Positions 40,018 to 53,814 of a DNA stretch of 64,000 nucleotides are shown piece after piece. Every line of letters begins with the position of its first letter. The stretch's first letter is position 1. The position numbers and the translations under genes were made by a program. The notes beneath the pieces are model-generated. The model worked only from the letters and a program-made list of their open reading frames with translations, was not told the DNA's origin and searched no databases. The DNA comes from Coprinus comatus (Eukaryota > Basidiomycota > Agaricomycetes > Agaricales > Agaricaceae). The stretch spans positions 1 through 64,000 of the forward strand of contig JAWPGT010000084.1 in the NCBI GenBank assembly GCA_034638255.1, written 5' to 3'.

Positions 40018-42978
40018 ATGTTGCTCGGTCGTTTCTGGTCTCAGGCGCGTTGTCCGCAGCGACTGCACCTTCCGTCACACCTTCCTATACCCTTTTCCCA
40101 ATGCGCAGCATCGACTGCTGCCGCTGTCAAGCCCACCCCAGAAGCCTCGGAAGCACCCCCGGCGCCGAAATACTCACTTTCGGATAAGGACTACAAGCGC
40201 TTGGGCTTCCAACGAAATATTGGTGTCTCTGCTCATATTGATTCTGGTAAAACTACTTTGACTGAACGTATCTTGTACTACACGGGTCGCATTAGTGACA
40301 TTCACGAGGTTCGTGGCTTTTTGGGCACATTTACGCCTGTCATATTATATATATGCACCATTTTGGCGCATATATGCACACATACAAGAATCTCATGGGA
40401 TATATGCTTATGCTTATATACGTAGGTACGAGGAAAGGATGCGGTTGGTGCAAAAATGGACCACATGGACCTCGAACGTGAAAAGGGTATCACCATCCAA
40501 AGTGCGGCCACTTTCTGCGACTGGGAGGCAACAGATCCTATTAGTGGTGACAAACAGAAGTATGCCATCAATATCATCGACACCCCAGGTACGGGCTTCT
40601 GTTACAACAGGAGACAGACTCTGAATGTACCATCATCCATAGGTCACGTAGATTTTACCATTGAAGTCGAACGCGCCTTGCGTGTGCTGGATGGTGCTGT
40701 CTTGGTTCTTTGTGCTGTTGCTGGAGTCCAGGTTCGTGGTCTCCTTACGTAGAATGAAAAGTTGTTCATTGTTTTTGCTAGAGTCAAACTACCACTGTGG
40801 ATCGCCAAATGCGCCGTTATAACGTACCTCGGATTTCTTTTGTGAATAAGATGGATAGGTACGTTGCTGAAGTGTGGTCTCCCGGGTCTTTGCTCATTTA
40901 ATCAGGCCTGGTGCAAACCCTTGGAGGATCGTCAACCAAATCCGAAGCAAACTTCGCATCCCGGCTGCCGCTGTCCAAGTTCCTATCGGCATGGAAGACT
41001 CATTTAGTGGTGTCGTTGATCTTGTACATTGGAGGGCTATCTATAACCAAGGTTACAAAGGGTGAGTTTATCATAATTTTCCATGCTTGAGAAATACTTA
41101 ACTATCTGTAACAGAAGCGAAGTTGTTGTCTCAGAAGAGATCCCATCCTCGGTAATGGAATTGGCAAAGGAAAAGCGACAAGAACTCATTGAACAACTGG
41201 CTGAGGTAGATGACGAAATCGGTGAAATCTTTTTGAATGATGAAGTCCCAAGTAACGTGCAAATCGCTGATGCTATCCGTCGCGCAACTATCGGTCTTAA
41301 ATTTTCTCCCGTATTCCTTGGTTCTGCAATAAAAAATACGGGCGTCCAATCCCTCCTGGATGGCGTCTGCTCTTATCTTCCCAACCCCTCACAAACTGAA
41401 ATCCTCGCCCATGATACCAATCTTCCTGCGGGCTCGCCTCAGGTTGCACTCACTCCTGCCTCAGACGCTCCCCTTGTTGGATTGGCGTTCAAGTTAGAAG
41501 AAGGTCGCTTTGGACAGCTAACATACATGAGGGTCTATCAGGGTACATTGAAGAAGTCGATGCAAATCTACAATGCCCGTACGGGAAAAAAGGTCAAAGT
41601 GCCCCGACTTGTACGAATGCATAGTAACGAGATGGAGGATATCGAATACATTGGCCCTGGCGAGATCTGTGCTATATTTGGTGTTGAATGCTCATCTGGT
41701 GACACCTTCACGGATGGAAACACTTCGTACTCTATGGTAGGTCTCACAACCTTTTAAAGGTCGTAATACCAACTCCCGTTTTAGACGTCGATGTTCGTTC
41801 CCGAACCCGTTATTTCATTAGCAATCAAGCCCAAGGGTCAAGAAACCCCCAACTTCTCGCGCGCACTGAATCGCTTCCAGAAGGAAGACCCCACCTTCCG
41901 TGTTCATATTGATCACGAAAGCAAGGAGGTAAGAAACACTCCTGTACGACAGCGAGCCCTTCTTATTTACTACTATTTATAGACCATTATTTCCGGAATG
42001 GGAGAACTACACCTTGAAATCTATGTCGAACGTATGAAACGGGAATACAACACGGAATGCACAACCGGCAAACCGAGAGTCGCCTTCCGCGAAACAATCA
42101 CACAACGCGCCAACTTCGATTATACCCATAAGAAACAGAGTGGTGGAGCCGGCCAATATGCTAAGGTCATTGGTTATATTGAGCCCATGGAGCCTGATGG
42201 GGAGACCGGCAAAGATGTTGGCTTTGAAAACGAGGTTATGGGCGGAACGATCCCTTCGAACTTTATTCCTGCTGTCGAAAAGGTATGCTTAGTTGTAATC
42301 ATGTCTTTTTCCACATATTGACACGCTGGTATCTTAGGGATTCTACGAAGCCTTGGAGAAAGGAACCCTCTCCGGAAATCCTATCTCAGGTTGTAAACTC
42401 GTAATCCAGGATGGTGCCTTCCATATCGTTGATTCATCCGAATTGGCATTCAGGCTAGCTACTATTGGAGCGTTCCGAGAGGCCTTTAAGCAGGCAAAAT
42501 CTGTCATTCTTGAACCTATTATGACGGTAGAAGTTGTCGCGCCTTCCGAATTCCAAAGTAAGTGGGTAACTTATACCCTCTACCGTCACTGACAAAGTTC
42601 TTCTTATGCTCCAGGCCAGGTCATTGGTGGTCTGAATTCTCGACGTGGCACAATCATTGACAGCGAAGTTCGTGATGAAGAATTTACTTGCGTCGCCGAA
42701 GTTCCTCTGAACGACATGTTTGGTTACTCTAATCAACTTCGCGGATCTACTCAAGGAAAGGGTGAGTGCAGGAATCCGGGTTGAGTAGATCTGGATGCTG
42801 ATTCAAATTTGTGTTTAGGCGAGTTTAGCATGGAATACAAGGTAAAAATCCTCAAGAATGTCAATGTTATAATTCAGCAACTAACTTGTGGCTCTAGACT
42901 CATCTTCCTGTTCTACCCAATATTCAAAAGGAGCTCGAAGAAGCTTACCGCAAAACTATCCCTCAGGCCAAAAAGTAA
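40018..42978 (+). CDS. MEF1: Mitochondrial elongation factor G (EF-G1), 12 exons
   Basis: This GTPase moves tRNA and mRNA through the mitochondrial ribosome. Exons: 40018-40308, 40426-40588, 40643-40731, 40782-40858, 40906-41061, 41115-41736, 41785-41928, 41983-42282, 42338-42557, 42615-42761, 42819-42841 and 42898-42978, giving 770 residues, normal for fungal MEF1. The start at 40018 begins a basic mitochondrial presequence ([17 protein letters not shown]). GTPase motifs are AHIDSGKT (near 72), [19 protein letters not shown] and NKMD. Domain IV carries SGGAGQYA and domain V the SMEYK exon of only 23 nt. No defects are seen. It is the best-supported housekeeping gene of the window. Confidence 0.95.
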
Positions 42979-43183
42979 GCTTATCGCATTAGATGATACT
43001 TAGTTCTTGGTGTCCCTGCACGTCAGCCATACCTAGTTGCTGGTATTTTAACCCTATTTATCTTAGAGAGTGAAACATCCTAAATGTAATGCTATTTAAT
43101 ATTGGAATAGAACGATAACCCATCCCCAGAGTTAAAATCAAAACATGATGAACTGAACACAAAATATTAGTCCTTTCCTCATT

Positions 43184-44528
43184 CTACTTAAACTTGAGAA
43201 GCTCTTCACACACGCGAGAGATGGGGGGACGGTCATCCGGGTTACTACCCCAACACTCTACCATAAGGCACCATTTCTCATTCGTGATGGAATCTGGATA
43301 GTGGTCTTGTTGAGGACGTTGCCCTTCTCCTATGCATCGCATCCAAGTGATCTGAGCGTTGCTTGTGATATGGTTGAAAGGTAATGATGAGGTGTCATTT
43401 AACGGTTGTTTTCCAGCCCGGTAGGATAAAATCTGAAGATGAGTCAATATAACCAGTACTCCTGCTTCGTATTTGTGATACGCACCTGGAGCATGCACAT
43501 GCTAAAGCTATAAACGTCACCACTATAAGTTGGCTTGACGGTGTCTCCATCATAGAAAAGGATTTCCGGAGCAATGAATCTCCAAGGCAGATTTCGGTAC
43601 CTGCCTGTCGTAAACCCACTCACTGTGAAGATGTGTGAAAACCCGAAATCAATTATCTTGACAACACCATCTTTATCAACGCGTAAATTATCCTGGTATT
43701 ATGATTATTGAGTTTGATCATAAGTTGTACTTAAATAAAAGAAATGTGCTTACAGGACGTAAATCACCATGGATGACGCCCTTGGTGTTGAGATAATTCA
43801 GACCACGAGCAATTCCAAGAACCTGTGTATGGCAGAGAAAAAGAATGAGTCACAAAAAATTGTTGCAAAGAGAACAAAGTTCAACGAACTTACACAGTCA
43901 TTGCGATGGTTTGGATTTTCCATCACATATTGCAAAATGGGAAACTCAATGAAGACAGAAACAAGGCCTGGAATCCAAAGCAAAGAACTAGCTGGGTTCT
44001 CGGAAGAGCTTTCTATTTGAGGGAGTTTGTTGGTCTCGGAATCATGATCATCTGGGTAGGCTAAACCATAGAAGGTTCCAATATTTGGGTGGTTAAGATC
44101 CCTCCAAACAAAGACTTCCCGAAGAAATCGCTGTGCACAAATGTTAGCAAGTAGAAACATACTAAAATGATGTTTATGTACCCTTTTTAATGACGTTTGA
44201 CTTTCTTCACCTTTTGGGATGTAGAGAACCTTGACTACGACCTATCCCCCAGAAACATCCGTTAAGAAGACTGGTATTCGTATAAAAAAACTGCTCAAAT
44301 ACATACCTTGGTTATGGAACCACTGATATCTGCGGTTGCGGGCCATATTAAGCCACATGAACCTGTGTCCAATGGCTCTTTCCCAAATTGAACAGTGACT
44401 TGCTGTGAGTAACATTAGTAGGGAACAAATATATACAGTACATATATACTTGCATAATCACGAATAGTAGATTCGAAATCAATAAGGTCCTCCAGCTTAC
44501 TACCAAGGGGAGGAGGTGCAACAGACAT
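43184..44528 (-). CDS. Protein kinase, HGDL type (TKL-like), 7 exons
   Basis: Exons on the minus strand: 44528-44450, 44398-44307, 44241-44182, 44130-43894, 43822-43754, 43692-43486 and 43432-43184, all in phase, giving 330 residues. Motifs: CGLIWPATA in place of a full glycine loop, VVVKVLY Lys, HPNIGTFYG, HGDLRPDN (174-181), DFG (194-196), FIAPEIL, and the C-terminal CWGSNPDDRPP typical of TKL kinases. It is probably active, although the glycine loop is poor in Gly. It converges with the EF-G gene, 205 bp apart. Confidence 0.8.
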
Positions 44529-47252
44529 ATCGATAAGAGTAGTAGTGACGATTTACAAGAACGCTTTGAAAATTGAGGGTGTTGGAGATCTAAGCATTCC
44601 GAATATCCGTATCCTTCTTATATATGTACCCCATCTCTGTACTCCTCCCTCGCAAGAGCGCAGGAAAATATTTGTGATATCATAGCGTGGTCGAACGCAA
44701 CGATGTGCCCACTGCCAAGGCCCTCGTGCTCATAGGAATTGATCATTCACAGTTTCATACCGTTGATTCAGAGGAAGATAAGTCTCCAATTATAGTTTGA
44801 ATAAGAACGGAGTCCAGACTACACAATCGGGGTGGGTAATTAATCGTCTGATCCCGAAAATAATGGACAGCAGATGCTGATGGACTTGAAGCTTGAAGCA
44901 TGGTCAGAGTGGCAGACTGCAGTAACCTTCCTGCTTTTAGTTACTGACTTGTGAAGAAGCCGGTCCTATAGGCTTCAGATCGTGTAGATTTCGACGCCGC
45001 GGTTGAGTCTATGTCTAGATCCTATGTCAACGCTTTGGCCAAGTTCAGGGTTTATTATATTTGATACTGCGGGGTAAGTAAATAAAACGAGCGCAAAGTA
45101 CTCCTCCTACCTTAATTTGGACTTGGGCGCTAACCAGATAAAAATATGTTCCCCATCTCCTGGGGCCCGATATCGGAGAATCGTTCTTCTTCTCAGGATT
45201 ACTGTATCTAATACTATGCTCGCGTTATTTCTAAGTATCAGGGAGTGATAATATATGATACTACCCTCGTTGAAAATTGATTGTGTGTATTACCTTGACT
45301 CCTACATTAGTGATTAGCCTCTAAGTACTTGGATTTATCGTGATCTTAAATCGAATTTAGGTTGAAATCAGGGCTCTGTGAGGCCATCTGTCATCTATTG
45401 TCATTTATCGAGCTCCCCGCTTTACCGCCATCGGAATCCTTAGCAAGCGCAGAGACATCCGCACACTGCACGAGTAGTACGCACTCTACTCTTCCAATGG
45501 TCCGATTCATGGATCTCAAACAATGGATAGATGAACGATGTCGCTGATTGGTGATAGCTTATTCATTGGAAAGAAACTTGGCAGCAGGCAATCACAACTC
45601 CAAGGTCACTGAGACGTTCTTTGCCCTTTGCCCCTACACAATTCATCTATCATTTGGCACAAGCATCCCTTGAAAAACTTGATATTCGTTTCGTAAGTTC
45701 CTATAAATAAACTGATTTCTATCGCATTGTAAGTAACCTTTCAAGTAGAACTGATCCTACACGGGTATTTTGGTCTTATGCTAAAGATCTTATAAAAGGA
45801 AAAAAAAGTTGACAAAGATGTGGGTTGACTCAACGGCGGAGACTTGATAAGAATCAGTCAGGTCCGTGTGGTGTGCTGTCATGTATTGATCTCTAAAGTC
45901 CACCCACATCCTCAAGACGGAACACTGGCGTTTCTTTCCATGCAGTAAAGCCGTTCCGTTTAATGAAACAAACTCAACTATATATATAATAAGAACGGCA
46001 TGTATGCTTTCGGCATTGGGACCGCATTGGGATGTCCACAGGCCCTATAAAGACGGATCAAGATCGCAGACCATTCGAATTGGTTACTTATTGGATGCCC
46101 TCCGCAGAGTTTTGTCCCAAAACTCAAATTTGATTGTTCCATGCTCCATAAATCTGGAGGAAGGTTAATAGCAGCTTCTTCACACCTGAAACTAGAAGCC
46201 CTTCTGGAGTTCGTATCCCATAACCTCCAATGGGCCATAACACGGTAATACGTATCTCTCAGCTGATCATGCAGGGACAATGTCCTACTATGGCCCTGGA
46301 CAAGCATTTGAAGGTTAATAAAGACTAAGGGTTTAAACATGTGGGAACCTGGGGGTGAACAGGGTGACAAGAGCCTTGCAAAGTTCCGTTATGGACATTG
46401 TAACAAATCACCAGATTAAATAGACCACCGGCCTCACCATTAATGTGACGGGTGCATCACCACCCCTGACAATCTTATCAGCTTTATTTGGTGTAGACAA
46501 ACATTTCGGATTATAAAGTTCATATTTACATAACCATTGTCTTTAGTTTTACATTTTTCTACCTCGAATTGAGAGTCTGTGCAGATTGAATATCTGACTG
46601 AACTTTGTAAGACTACCTTGTAACACTAGCACGTTACAATTAAGCTGTAAAATAGGATCACTTGAAGAGGCAAGGAGTAGTACAAGTTGTTTGGAGGCGC
46701 TTGAGTTTTCGGACAAAATTGCCGAGATTAATTAGCTGCATTATTATTTTTTAACTCTGTTTTGAAAATGGTTGAAACACCGAAATGTCAGTGTGTCAAA
46801 TGCACAAGTTCGGGCCGCAGTGGTATTTTCCTAATATGTAGTATATAGTTCATTGATAGTTCATACTATACGAATACATTCTTTTTTATAACTACTATGG
46901 CCTTTAGCCCACTTCGCAAAGGCGAAATCCGTACAAAGACCCAACTCGTTTGAGTTCAATTCTCAAAGACTACCAATTATATTTCTGGGTATTGTGCATG
47001 TATTTAGCCATCAGCAAAAAATAGGATAAGTACTTAAAGTAACTTAGGCTATTCAAAAGACCCTGAATAAGTACTTCAAGTTATGTTTGGTGAGACTAGA
47101 ATACTATACTCCTTTATAAGCTCTCTTGGTAGTAAACATTTAAACGGCTGCCCTTTATGGGGTGTTCTTGGTCATTAGGCTCATGTAGTGGTATGATGAT
47201 TAATTGAGATGTGTTAATGGATCTATGTAAGTGTAAAGAAGTATACATACGG
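44529..47252. other. 2.7 kb region without a supported gene
   Basis: Short ORFs are present (45362-45547 plus, 45978-46370 minus) but none shows a recognisable motif or splice frame. A tRNA-like T-arm (GAGTTCAATTCTC near 46952) lacks a pairing acceptor stem. The DNA from 46370 to 47250 is AT-rich. The left target duplication of Gypsy copy 2 (AAAGG) is at 47253-47257. Confidence 0.4.
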
Positions 47253-47257
47253 AAAGG

Positions 47258-47892
47258 TGTTATGACCACGAACCGTTAAGCTGAACACTCCTGGAACTTA
47301 AACGCTAGAGTGCAGTCGTGTAGGAACGTGCGATCAATAAACACTCTGCTGCAATCTCAAGGCCTTTCAACCTAGTGACCGAGAGGTATGGAGACAGAGA
47401 TGTATAAGGGCTACAACAGAAGAGATTAAAGCTTAAGGCTTTAATCGTCTAATACATCGAGTATTTATACTATTCTAGGGATGTACCTAATAATAGCTAC
47501 TAACTACGTATATCCCAAATACTCGTCATCGCTTTATAATCTACTCCATACACAATGCTAGAACTGTCAACAGGAGTAGGTGAGACATCGGGGTCGGGGA
47601 CTATTTACTCCATATACAATGAAAGATTAGTCAACAGGAGTAAAATGACGAAATGGATAACTAATACTGGAGTCGGGGAAATGCATACTTCTAAGCATAA
47701 GTGGAGTCTCATACTTAGTTCGACGTTAGGTCATAGCGATGTCATAGTGATGTCACTGTGATGTCACCGGGAATGGTATGTCAAGCGGAGTCGTCCATGG
47801 TGTCGTCATTGGGAATGAGTTCGGGGAAGATGGCGAACAAGTCTTCCTCGGTGGTGGTGGTACGGGCCGGTGGTTTGGGTGGACTCGTAACA
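47258..47892 (-). repeat. 3' LTR of Gypsy copy 2
   Basis: This 635 bp repeat begins TGTTATGACC and ends ACTCGTAACA on the plus strand. Read on the minus strand it contains the last codons and the stop of ORF3. It is preceded by the target duplication AAAGG. Confidence 0.95.
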
Positions 47893-49137
47893 TTACTTCC
47901 TTCCTTAAGGGGAATGTCCTCATTCTCAACTTCAGAGGTCTCTGCAAGGGGAGCCAGTGATGTTGGCCTCGGCGACGGGGTCGTAGTCTTCTCCAAAGTC
48001 TCGTCCAAAGTCTTCTTGATTTGATCCAGTACTCTGGCGTGAGCGGCGGCGTGCTTGGCGAGAGTGGGAATGGCATCGATGATGTCTTTCACTGCGAGAT
48101 CCAGTCGGAATCGGGGTACGGGGTCCTGTCGATCGTGAGCGGCGTATCTCTGGTGGTTCATGAATGCTAGGACGCGTTGTCCCTCGATTGATTGGTCGTT
48201 GTGTCGGTTGCTGTTGTAAAAGTGTCCTATCTCCTTGTAGAATGTTACTGTCCGTTTTATCGGCAGGGCGGAGTTTAGGGTTTTGGATGTAGTGCTCCTC
48301 AATAACGGAGGTCGGGATGGTGTTGGAAGGGAGGCCTTTGTACTTGTTGCGGGAGCAATGCTTGGCATAGTGGCCTGGAGCAGTTTGCTTACAGTGGTTG
48401 CAGAAGTAACTTTCGCAATGTGGTAGGAAGTGGTTATGTCCGTTACATGCAGGGCACCGACGCTGTGTGGATTTAATTGGTGGCATGTATGGGGTCTGGG
48501 GACATTGGCTGGGAACGTTTGGTGGGATAGTAGGTTGGTCAGGTAGTAGCTTTCCTGAGTGGTCAGGTTCCGGGCCCATTGTTCGAGCATGTAGTGGTTC
48601 CTGAGGAGTGGTGTGAGTCGCTTCCGAGTCTCTAGAAAGGATTCCGTCCCTTCGAGTCTCAAGGTTGCTAGTGCTAACATATCGTGGTCCAAAACTAACG
48701 CTGAAGAGCGAAGGTCTTGAATTTCGGGATCTGTCAAGATCCTGGAAAAGCTGGTGGAGGCTAGCATGCTCTGGTTGTGAAAAACCATTCGATTGGAGTT
48801 TTTGACAAGTGTGGGCCAAGGTGTCCCAAAGGTACAGTTCCTTAGCTCTTTGAGGAAAGTAAGCAGATAGGTCTTCCCGAAGGGTGTGAAGGAGTGTGCG
48901 GCGTTCAGAGTTGTTTCGATGAACGGATTCGAGGTCAGCGATGTATGTTTCGCATGATAGTCGGAATCGAACAAGCTGAGTGTCAGGGGAATACGGGAGA
49001 GGGATGCGTGTGGTGGAACCATTGGTAGGAGCCAAGGTTTGGGTTGGGAGTACGGTGGAGGGGGCATTGGTGATAGTAGTGATGGGTGTATTGGGAGGAG
49101 AGTAGAGCATTGAACTGGGGATTTGGTCAGAGTCCAT
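47781..49137 (-). pseudogene. Gypsy copy 2 third ORF, one frameshift
   Basis: The same two-knuckle protein as at 8358-9716 starts at 49137, again overlapping the end of pol by 11 nt. It is nearly identical to copy 1 except for a 3-nt deletion (SVSFG instead of SVSSFG) and a 1-nt insertion near 48197, after LLQQQPTQ. The normal C-terminal frame resumes in another phase and ends at 47781 inside the LTR. Both knuckles precede the frameshift and remain readable. Confidence 0.75.
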
Positions 49138-52100
49138 GTCTCTCTTTATAACTTTTTAGGATTGCTCCTGAATTGGTAAGATTCGATTCAGGCTCCCAAG
49201 AATCTTCCGTGGAAGAGTATCCTTTCCAATGAACAAGATACCGTCTTGTCCTCGGGGTTCCTTTGTGGTGTAGGATATTTTCGACCTCGTATTCTTCTTC
49301 TCCATTTACTATGTCTGGAGGTGGTGCTGTAAACATTTTGCCATATACGTCATTCTCTTTGACAGGAGTGAGGAGTTGGATATGGAATTTGTTGTGGATC
49401 CTCCACGTCATTGGTAACTCTAGTTCATAGGTGGTTGTTCCTATTTTGCGTAGAATTTTGAAGGGGCCTTCTCGGCGCTGTGCCATCTTCTTCGATTTGT
49501 ATTTGATTTGGAGGTTTCTGTTATCAAGCCAGACCCGTTGTCCTGGTTCTAGGGTTGGTAATGGTCTGTTCGATCGAGCGGCCATAAGTTGACGCATATG
49601 TTCATGAGCTTCTTGAGCCTGTTCTCTTGTTTGCTTGAGGTATTCAAATCGGGATGAGATAGATGGGATGTTTGAGGGTTCTTCCGTAGTATGGAATGTT
49701 TTTGGTGCATAGCCATACATTAGTTCGAATGGGGTTTGAGTGCGACCAGCATGGGTACGGGAATTATGTGTAAATTCGAGGATAGGCAGTGCTCGTGCCC
49801 AGGAGTTGGGATTTGCAGAGCAATAGATGGATAAGAATAGTTCGATCTCTTGATTGAATCTTTCGGTTGATCCGTCGGATTGAGGATGATAGGCGGTCGA
49901 GTATGCGGGTTCTATATTTAGTTTTGAATAGAATTCTTGCATTGACTTGGCGATGAATTGGGGTCCTCGATCTGAGATAACCTTTTCGGGAGTTCCGAAT
50001 TTGGCAAATAACCGTTCTATCAATAGCTCGGCTATGTCATCGGCTGTGGCTGTTTTCGCAGTAGGAATAATTAATATCCCCTTTGTAAGTCCATGGTCCA
50101 CTATGGACAATATAGAGTCATAGGGGCCGTCTGGAGGTAGATCCGTTATCATGTCCATGGAGATTTGGGTGAATGGACGGATGGAAGCAGGTCCTTTTAT
50201 GGGTTGTAAGGGTGCTTTGAGTGGGTGGCGGTTAATCTTGTATTGTTGACAAGTTCCACAACCTTGAACGTAGTTGTGTACGAACGAGTTCATACCGGGC
50301 CAGTAACAGTATTGCTTTAGTTTTCGTAAAGTTTCTGTAATTCCTGGGTGTCCAGCGGTGATATGGTCGTGTACTCTTTGTAAGAGGGATCGTCTAAGAA
50401 GAAGATCATCCGGGATGACAATCTTATTCTGGTAGCGGAGGAAACCATCATCGTCGATGACGTATGTTTCAGGAATGGATGAAGACCGTTGTTGAGTGAC
50501 GTCTTTTATTTTCTGACCGATGGGGTCATCAATAATGCAGAGTGACGTTTCTTGTAAATCTGTGGAGAATAATGACGGGGGTAGTGCAGTTACGTCATGA
50601 TTATCGTCTCCGATAGGTACGTGATCAGGTCTTCGGGATAGATGATCAGCGGGACCATTTTTCTTGCCGGGAATATGTCGGATTTCGATGTTGAATCGTT
50701 GCATATACGCTGTCCATCGTGCTTGTCGTCGGTTGAGGTCTTGAGGGTTCTTCCAACGTTTGAGGTTTTCGTGATCGGACCATACAATGGTTTTGTGTGG
50801 TGATCCTTCGAAGTAGTGTCTCCACTCTGTGAGTGCTCGAATTATTGCGAGAAATTCTTGCTCTGAGCAATGATAATTTCGTTCGGCGGGATTGAAACTT
50901 CAGCTGTGATAAGCAACTGGGTGCTTGACTCCATTGGTGTCTCGTTGTAGTAGGACAGCTCCTGTTGCGTATAGAGATGCATCACATTCTATTTCAAACG
51001 GTTTAGTTTGATCGGCAACTGTGAGGATGGGCTGTGTGAGAAATCGCGCTTTCAGATCTTCGAATGAAGACTGGCATTCAGATGTCCAATCGAATACTTT
51101 AGTATTAGACATAAGAGCGTTAAGCGGATGTGCGAGGTCGGAGTAGTTTCGAATGAATTTGCGGTAGAAGTTGCAAAATCCAATGAACTTGCGAACGTCT
51201 CGTACTGATTTGGGTACGGGCCATTGTTGGATGCCTTGTAATTTTGCGGGGTCCATGGCGACGTTGTTGGGGAGTGATGATTACACCGAGATACTCGAGG
51301 TGTTGTTTTTCGAATTCGCATTTCTCTGTTTTGAGAAATAGATCATTCTTTAGGAGGATTCGTAGTACTTCTTTAGTAATACGGCGAAGTTCCTCTTTAG
51401 TTTTGGCATGAATGAGGATATCATCCATATAGACAATGACTTCTCCATCATCTATCAGCTTTCTAAACAATGAGTCCATCATTGCTTGGAAGGTAGCTGG
51501 CGAATTGCACATTCCAAAGAACATAACTGTGGGTTCGAAAAGTCCTTTAGTTGTTTTAAAGGCTCCTTTCCATTGATCTCCATCTTTTATGCGGATATTG
51601 TTATATCCTAGACGAACATCAAGTTTTGTGAACCATTTCGAATCTCTCAATTTGTCGAGTATTGATGAGATGAGGGGAATGGGATATGCGTTTTTGATAG
51701 TGTGTTGATTTAGATATCTGTAATCTTGACAGGGCCGTAGTTTTCCATCTTTCTTTCCTACAAAAAGAGAAAGGGGAGGCCATAGGTGATTTTGAAGGTC
51801 GAATGTAACCTTTTTCAAGATTCTCTTTTAAGAAGGTATCGAGTTCCTTCTCTTCTAGAGGTGATAACCGATATGGTTTAATTGAACAAGCTTCGAATGA
51901 ATCTTCGAGTTCAATTTTATGATCCCAAGGTCGGGTTTGAGGAAAGCGTTCTGATGCTTTCTTGTCAAAGAGTTTGTAGAATTCGGCGAACTCTTTAGGA
52001 ACGACTTTCTTAGGGTCGTCTTGTTTCTTGTCACCAAATTGTTGAGCAATGGTGTTAGAGGATGATGTTTTGACGTTGATTTCAACTGAGTCTTCCTCGT

Positions 52101-52620
52101 CGAGGCAGATTTTGTTCAGTTGTGTGTCATCATCTGTAATGGTTTGAATTAGATCAAGGTATATTTCGTCGCTTGATTCTTCTTCTCTCCATTTAAGTAA
52201 TCTGTCAGACCAATTGATGTCTGGATTATTTTCCTGTAACCAGGGGAATCCTAAAATGATTCTAGGTTTTCCGAGACTGATTATTTTGGCTTCGATGGTT
52301 GTTTGTCGACCATTAACTGTACAGTTCAATGGGGAATAGAATGAACAAACACCATTTTTGGTACCATCTGCATTGTAAGCAGTAATGGGTTTTAAGAGTT
52401 TCTTGACAGGCCATTGGTGTTGTTTTACCAAAGCTGGGTCAATGAAATTTCCTCCTGCTCCTGAGTCTATGAGGGCGAGGATATCCACGGTTTCTGAGTT
52501 GGCTACTGCACTGGAAGTTTGTGTGGGGGCGTAGATAGAGTTGGATCCATTTCCTCCGAGTTGTACAGCGTTGAGTGGAAGAGGAATAGAATATGATGAT
52601 GTAGATGGGGCAGTAGACAC
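49127..52620 (-). pseudogene. pol: Gypsy copy 2 pol, frameshifted in RT and with one nonsense codon
   Basis: The protease (DSGAGGNFID) and the start of RT are intact in one frame (52620 to about 51770). A 1-nt insertion at about 51766 (near ASPF) and another at about 51268 (after GVIITP) shift the RT frame. A TGA at 50902-50900 stands where copy 1 has CGA. The end of RNase H, the HHCC finger, the D,D35E core, the GPY/F module and the chromodomain are open from about 50870 to 49127. The CGA that is mutated in copy 1 (6767) is intact here. Confidence 0.92.
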
Positions 52621-52655
52621 AGATGGAAGAGAGTTAGACGTGGTGGCTAATCTCT

Positions 52656-53814
52656 TTAAGCAAAATCCTTGATTTCGCTGTTGAAATCGTCGTTCATGTT
52701 ATCTTGGGAGAAGTAATCGTAGACGTCTGCTACTTCTTCTTCAGGGGCAGTTTCAATGAGGTTGTTGATGGCGTCGTAGATGGGGGTTTCGATTTTTGGT
52801 CGGGGCCTTCCTCTGGTTGTACGCCTGGCGAGGGATTGTCCTCGGGCGATTAGGTGATGGGCCAGTTCGTCGAGCTGGGCATCGGTTGGCGAAATGGCCT
52901 GGTTTCTTGCAGAGGAAACAGAGTCGATCTCTGAATAATTCCTTTTGTTCGCTTGTGAAGACTCTGTCGATGAATTGATTAAGGATTTCTCCGGGATCAA
53001 TTTGAGATGGCTGAGGGGTTTCTTCTTCAAAGTCCTCCTGTTCATCGTGTATGTTACAGAGTTCCTCTTCACCGTTGAGGCGAAGGTTATTGATTGCCTC
53101 TTCGATGTAGTCGACATCCATGGCGTACGGGTCTTTTGCGACCACGGGTGGTTGAACGTAACGCAGGATAGACTGCGGTTGACGAAAGTTTTGAGCCTGG
53201 CGATAGCGAGGGTTTTGACGTATTTGAGGGTTCCTTTGGGGATAGTGTGTCTGACGATAGTCTCGTTCAGACTGAAGTATGTGGCTGGCTGCGCGGGCAG
53301 CGCCTTTCCATGCTTCATAGGTATCGGCTGGCATGGCTCTGATGGCATACATTCCAATTGTGGGTTCAAGACCCATTTTGAAGAGATGGATTTTGAGTGT
53401 GTCTTGTGTGATTTGTGCTTCAAGTGCGAGGGATTCAAATTCTGCGATGTACTCGTGTACGTTGCGCATTCCTTGTTTAAACTTGGTAATCCGGGCCATG
53501 GCATCTGAGACATGGGTGGATGAGCGGAAGCTTGTGTCCAAGGCTTTGGTGAATGCTGTGAAGGTTCCCAAATTGTAGGTTGAAGTCTTGTCGTCGTATG
53601 CGCTCTCTGTGAAGGCATGTGCCCATGTGGCTGCCGGTCCAACCATAAGGGAAAGAGTGTATAGGATCTTTGTTTCGCTGTCATGGAATCGGGCTTGATC
53701 TGCTGCATAGTAGATTCCAAGTCGTTGTTTCCAATGACTGTAGGATGCTGTGTCTCCAGCGAATGGTGGGGGAACTGGGAGTTTGAGTGCTGGGACTGTA
53801 GTTGTGGAGGGCAT
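52656..53814 (-). pseudogene. gag: Gypsy copy 2 gag, frameshifted near the C-terminus
   Basis: The frame starts at 53814 (MPSTTTVPALKLP) and is nearly identical to copy 1 through the capsid and the CCHC knuckle (CFLCKKPGHFANRC). A 2-nt deletion after HLRR (about 52771) sends it out of frame, ending at 52753, while the original C-terminal residues appear in another frame down to 52656. The capsid and nucleocapsid parts are complete. Confidence 0.85.

Noticed and set aside
45978..46370. 130-codon minus-strand ORF
   Set aside because: No recognisable motif, no splice partners and ordinary intergenic surroundings. It may be a chance ORF.
46888..46975. Possible tRNA gene (T-arm GAGTTCAATTCTC and an A-box-like GGCCTTTAGCCCA)
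   Set aside because: The 7 nt after the T-arm do not pair with the expected 5' acceptor strand, and no good anticodon arm is seen. At most it is a decayed tRNA-like fragment.
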